Positions 61,579 to 64,000 of a stretch of 64,000 nt of DNA are shown one piece after another. Under the pieces are notes generated by a model, which saw only the letters and a program-made list of their open reading frames with translations, was not told the DNA's origin and did not search any database. Each line of letters opens with the position of its first letter. Position 1 is the stretch's first letter. A program made the translations under genes and the position numbers. Source of the DNA: Camillea tinctor (taxonomy: Eukaryota > Ascomycota > Sordariomycetes > Xylariales > Xylariaceae); the NCBI GenBank assembly GCA_022578605.1, contig MU394092.1, positions 1 to 64,000 of the forward strand, read 5' to 3'.

Positions 61579-61867
61579 TGTTACGTCCCAGGATTGGTGG
61601 GTAACTATATAATACAGAATTGAGCCACAATGACCACTCGGTCATTGTGAGAACCTTTTGTCTACCATTTTTTCTATTGCCGATATACTAAGTTGTTTAA
61701 ATATGGTACTAAAGTAGACACATGAAAAGCTGTCTTGGAGCAAACTTTATTGTTTTAGAGACAACTCAGTTGTACGTAAGTGCTAAAGGTTATATTTACA
61801 TTACTTATGGCGCAAAAGACATATGCCAATTGCCTTTAGGCAATTGGCTCTTATATAGTCCGCAACA
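61579..61867 (+). mobile_element. LTR family D, fullest copy (289 bp)
   Basis: Starts TGTTACGTCCC and ends AGTCCGCAACA, giving TG...CA termini. Near the 3' end is a perfect hairpin, GCCAATTGCC-TTTA-GGCAATTGGC, and near the 5' end an inverted pair CACAATGACC/GGTCATTGTG. The flanks do not match as a target duplication (TCGGT against TTACT), so this is probably not a solo LTR but the left LTR of an element whose degraded interior is the A+T block that follows at once. Partial copies lie at 17170, 20621, 24885 and 60450. Confidence 0.65.
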
Positions 61868-64000
61868 TTACTGTTAATTTTAAGTAGGTTGCCATAAAGT
61901 GTATTATTAGGTGTAAAGAAAAAAAATGTACTGTAAGCCTTAAAGGCCTACTAAATGTTTTATATATAGCATAAGTGTAAAACGTACAAATTACTTATTT
62001 TAACACTTTTACTTAAACTATATTGTTATTAATAGTAAAATATATAATAAAGCTTTACGGTTTATAAAGTGCTATAAAGTGCTTTTGAGGAGTTTATTTG
62101 TTTTTTTTCTTTTTTTTTTTATATGTTAACTTATATTTTAGTTTTTAGTATTTTATAAACTTATTAAAACTTAAAAAACTATTATAAGAAAAATATAAAA
62201 AAAAAAGTATTTTATAAAACTTTTTATAGCTAAATAAGCCATATATAGTTTTTTATATAAAAGTTGTTATTTTTAATAAATGCTTTATTTTTTATAACGG
62301 CTTAATTTTTAATTTTTTTTATAAAGTATATAAAGCATTTATTTTGCTTATTAAATTTAATATTAATATTATATTAAACTTTTAATTTTTTTGTTTTTTA
62401 TTATATATATTTAATAAAGGTTTATTATTTGCTAAATAAAGCATTTTTTACTTTAGTTTTGCTAAAAATTAGCTTTAAATTATAGTTTTAAAATATTATA
62501 ACTTTGCTTTTTTTTAAATTTATAATTATTGCTATAGTATAATAATGTTAAATAATATTTTTTTAAAAGTTTTTTATTAATTACTTTATAAGCATATTAA
62601 ATAGCTTAATTTAAATTTATTTTTTATGTTTTTTTATATTATAAAACGTGCTAAAAATATTTTGCACTATAGCGTTATTTATTTTATAAGCTATTTAGTT
62701 TTTTTTTTTTTTGCTACTATTAAATAATATTGTTTAAAAGTATATATAAAAAAAATTGTTTTATAAGTTATTATATTAGCTAAAATAATTAATTAGTTAT
62801 TTTTTTAATAAAGTAAAATTACTTAAAAGTTTTTTTAAAGTAGTAAAATATATAGTATTTAATATTATTTTAAAATAAAGTATATTAATAGTTAAAATTT
62901 TTTTAAGTTAATTTTAAAATATTTTTATAAATATTAAAATAATTATGCATTATAAATATTTATTATTTTAAAAAATAGTTAAGTAGTTATAAAGTAATAA
63001 TTAATAATTTGCTTTTTTATTAATGCGTTAATAAAATATTTTCTTATAAATTATATAATATAACTTTATAAAAAATAAAGTATTAAAAACTTTAAATTAA
63101 CGTTAAAGTAATAAGTTTTTATTTATTTTAAGCTTGATGCATTTNNNNNNNNNNNNNNNNNNNNNNNNNNNNNNNNNNNNNNNNNNNNNNNNNNNNNNNN
63201 NNNNNNNNNNNNNNNNNNNNNNNNNNNNNNNNNNNNNNNNNNNNNNNNNNNNNNNNNNNNNNNNNNNNNNNNNNNNNNNNNNNNNNNNNNNNNNNNNNNN
63301 NNNNNNNNAATAGGTATTTTTAAACTTTTTTTTATATTTAGTTTATTTAATAGTTTTTTTAATTAAATAGCTTTTTTTATAGTTTATATTTCGTTAATAT
63401 ATTTAATTTTATATAATAATAAAAATATAATAATTTATTGTTTTAAGCTTTAATTAATAATATTACTATTAATATTAAAAACGTAACTTAAAATAAAACG
63501 TTAAATTTTATAGTTTTTAGCTTAATTTATATTAATATAATTTATTAAGTTTTATAGCTTTTTATAATATATTAATTTTAAATTAATAGTTTTTTTAAAA
63601 TATTTAAAAAAATTTTTAATTGCTTTAATGTAAGTTTTATTAAGCTTAATTAAATATTTATTATAAAAAAAAACAATATACGCTATATTAAGTTTAATGC
63701 TTAATATAATATATATTAATAACTTTATAGCTTTTATATATTAGCTTTTATTTTTTAAATTAAAAATATAATTTTATAAATATTGCTTTAAAAGCTATAT
63801 TTTATATATTAAACTTTTTAAATACTTTTTTTAAATAAATTTATTAGTTAAAATAAATAGCTTTATTTTTTTTATTTTTTTAACTAATATTTTTAAGTAA
63901 AATAAGCAAAGTTTTAAATTTAATATTTTAAACTTTTTATTTAAAGTAAACTTAATATTATTTACTTTTTTTTTTAAAAAATTAATAATAAGTAAATTAT
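61868..64000. other. A+T-rich block with assembly gap, probable RIP-degraded element
   Basis: Nearly pure A+T with stops in all frames, the same texture as 1-1990 and 42346-49673. An assembly gap of 164 N covers 63145-63308. If the LTR at 61579-61867 is the left end, this is the interior of that retrotransposon, whose right LTR lies beyond the window. Confidence 0.7.
63145..63308. other. Assembly gap (N)
   Basis: 164 unknown bases in the final A+T-rich block. Confidence 0.99.

Noticed and set aside
1..64000. CRISPR arrays, rRNA genes, tRNA genes and bacterial-type operons
   Set aside because: No regularly spaced direct repeats and no rRNA or tRNA signature were recognised, and the gene structures are eukaryotic. 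A short tRNA could be missed by eye; tRNAscan-SE on the window would settle it.

Overview
The window looks like one stretch of a filamentous ascomycete (Pezizomycotina) chromosome. The genes carry many short GT-AG introns (about 50-150 bases) and include iterative highly reducing polyketide synthases (HR-PKSs), a HET domain and rhodopsin-domain membrane proteins. Gene-bearing DNA is cut by blocks of almost pure A+T (1-1990, 42202-49817, 61868-64000) that look like transposons destroyed by repeat-induced point mutation (RIP). I cannot name the species. All gene models were spliced by eye; nearly every one closes in frame.

Layout. 2.7-36.7 kb is a secondary-metabolism region: HR-PKS 1 (2745-10862, minus, intact), a short-chain dehydrogenase (SDR; 12426-13464, minus), a rhodopsin-domain membrane protein (14863-16355), a Baeyer-Villiger-type monooxygenase (18160-19780), a relic of a third HR-PKS (20824-21709), an MFS transporter broken by a solo LTR (22714-24221), an alpha-oxoamine synthase (25295-26938), HR-PKS 2 (27569-35327) and a 3-ketodihydrosphingosine-reductase-like SDR (35516-36705). 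A damaged rhodopsin-domain gene follows (38271-39399). From 39.7 to 51.6 kb the two halves of one kinase-HET gene sit on either side of a 7.6-kb RIP-degraded Copia-like retrotransposon. The last genes are an HNH-endonuclease-like protein (54477-55736) and a SulP/SLC26 anion transporter with STAS domain (56794-58982). About 5 kb of mostly empty sequence, an LTR and an A+T block with a 164-base N gap close the window.

How the genes work together (inference). Oxoamine synthase, HR-PKS 2 and ketosphinganine-reductase-like SDR form an adjacent trio. This is the core logic of fungal sphinganine analogues such as fumonisin, AAL toxin and sphingofungin: the PKS makes a reduced chain, the PLP enzyme releases it by decarboxylative condensation with an amino acid, and the SDR reduces the resulting 3-ketone. 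HR-PKS 1 also ends at its ACP; with the SDR and the monooxygenase it may be a second pathway or supply a second chain. The transporter is disrupted and a third PKS is a relic, so the region is partly decayed.

Most striking: three retroelement insertions have perfect 5-bp target-site duplications, and two sit inside genes whose reading frame continues exactly on the other side.
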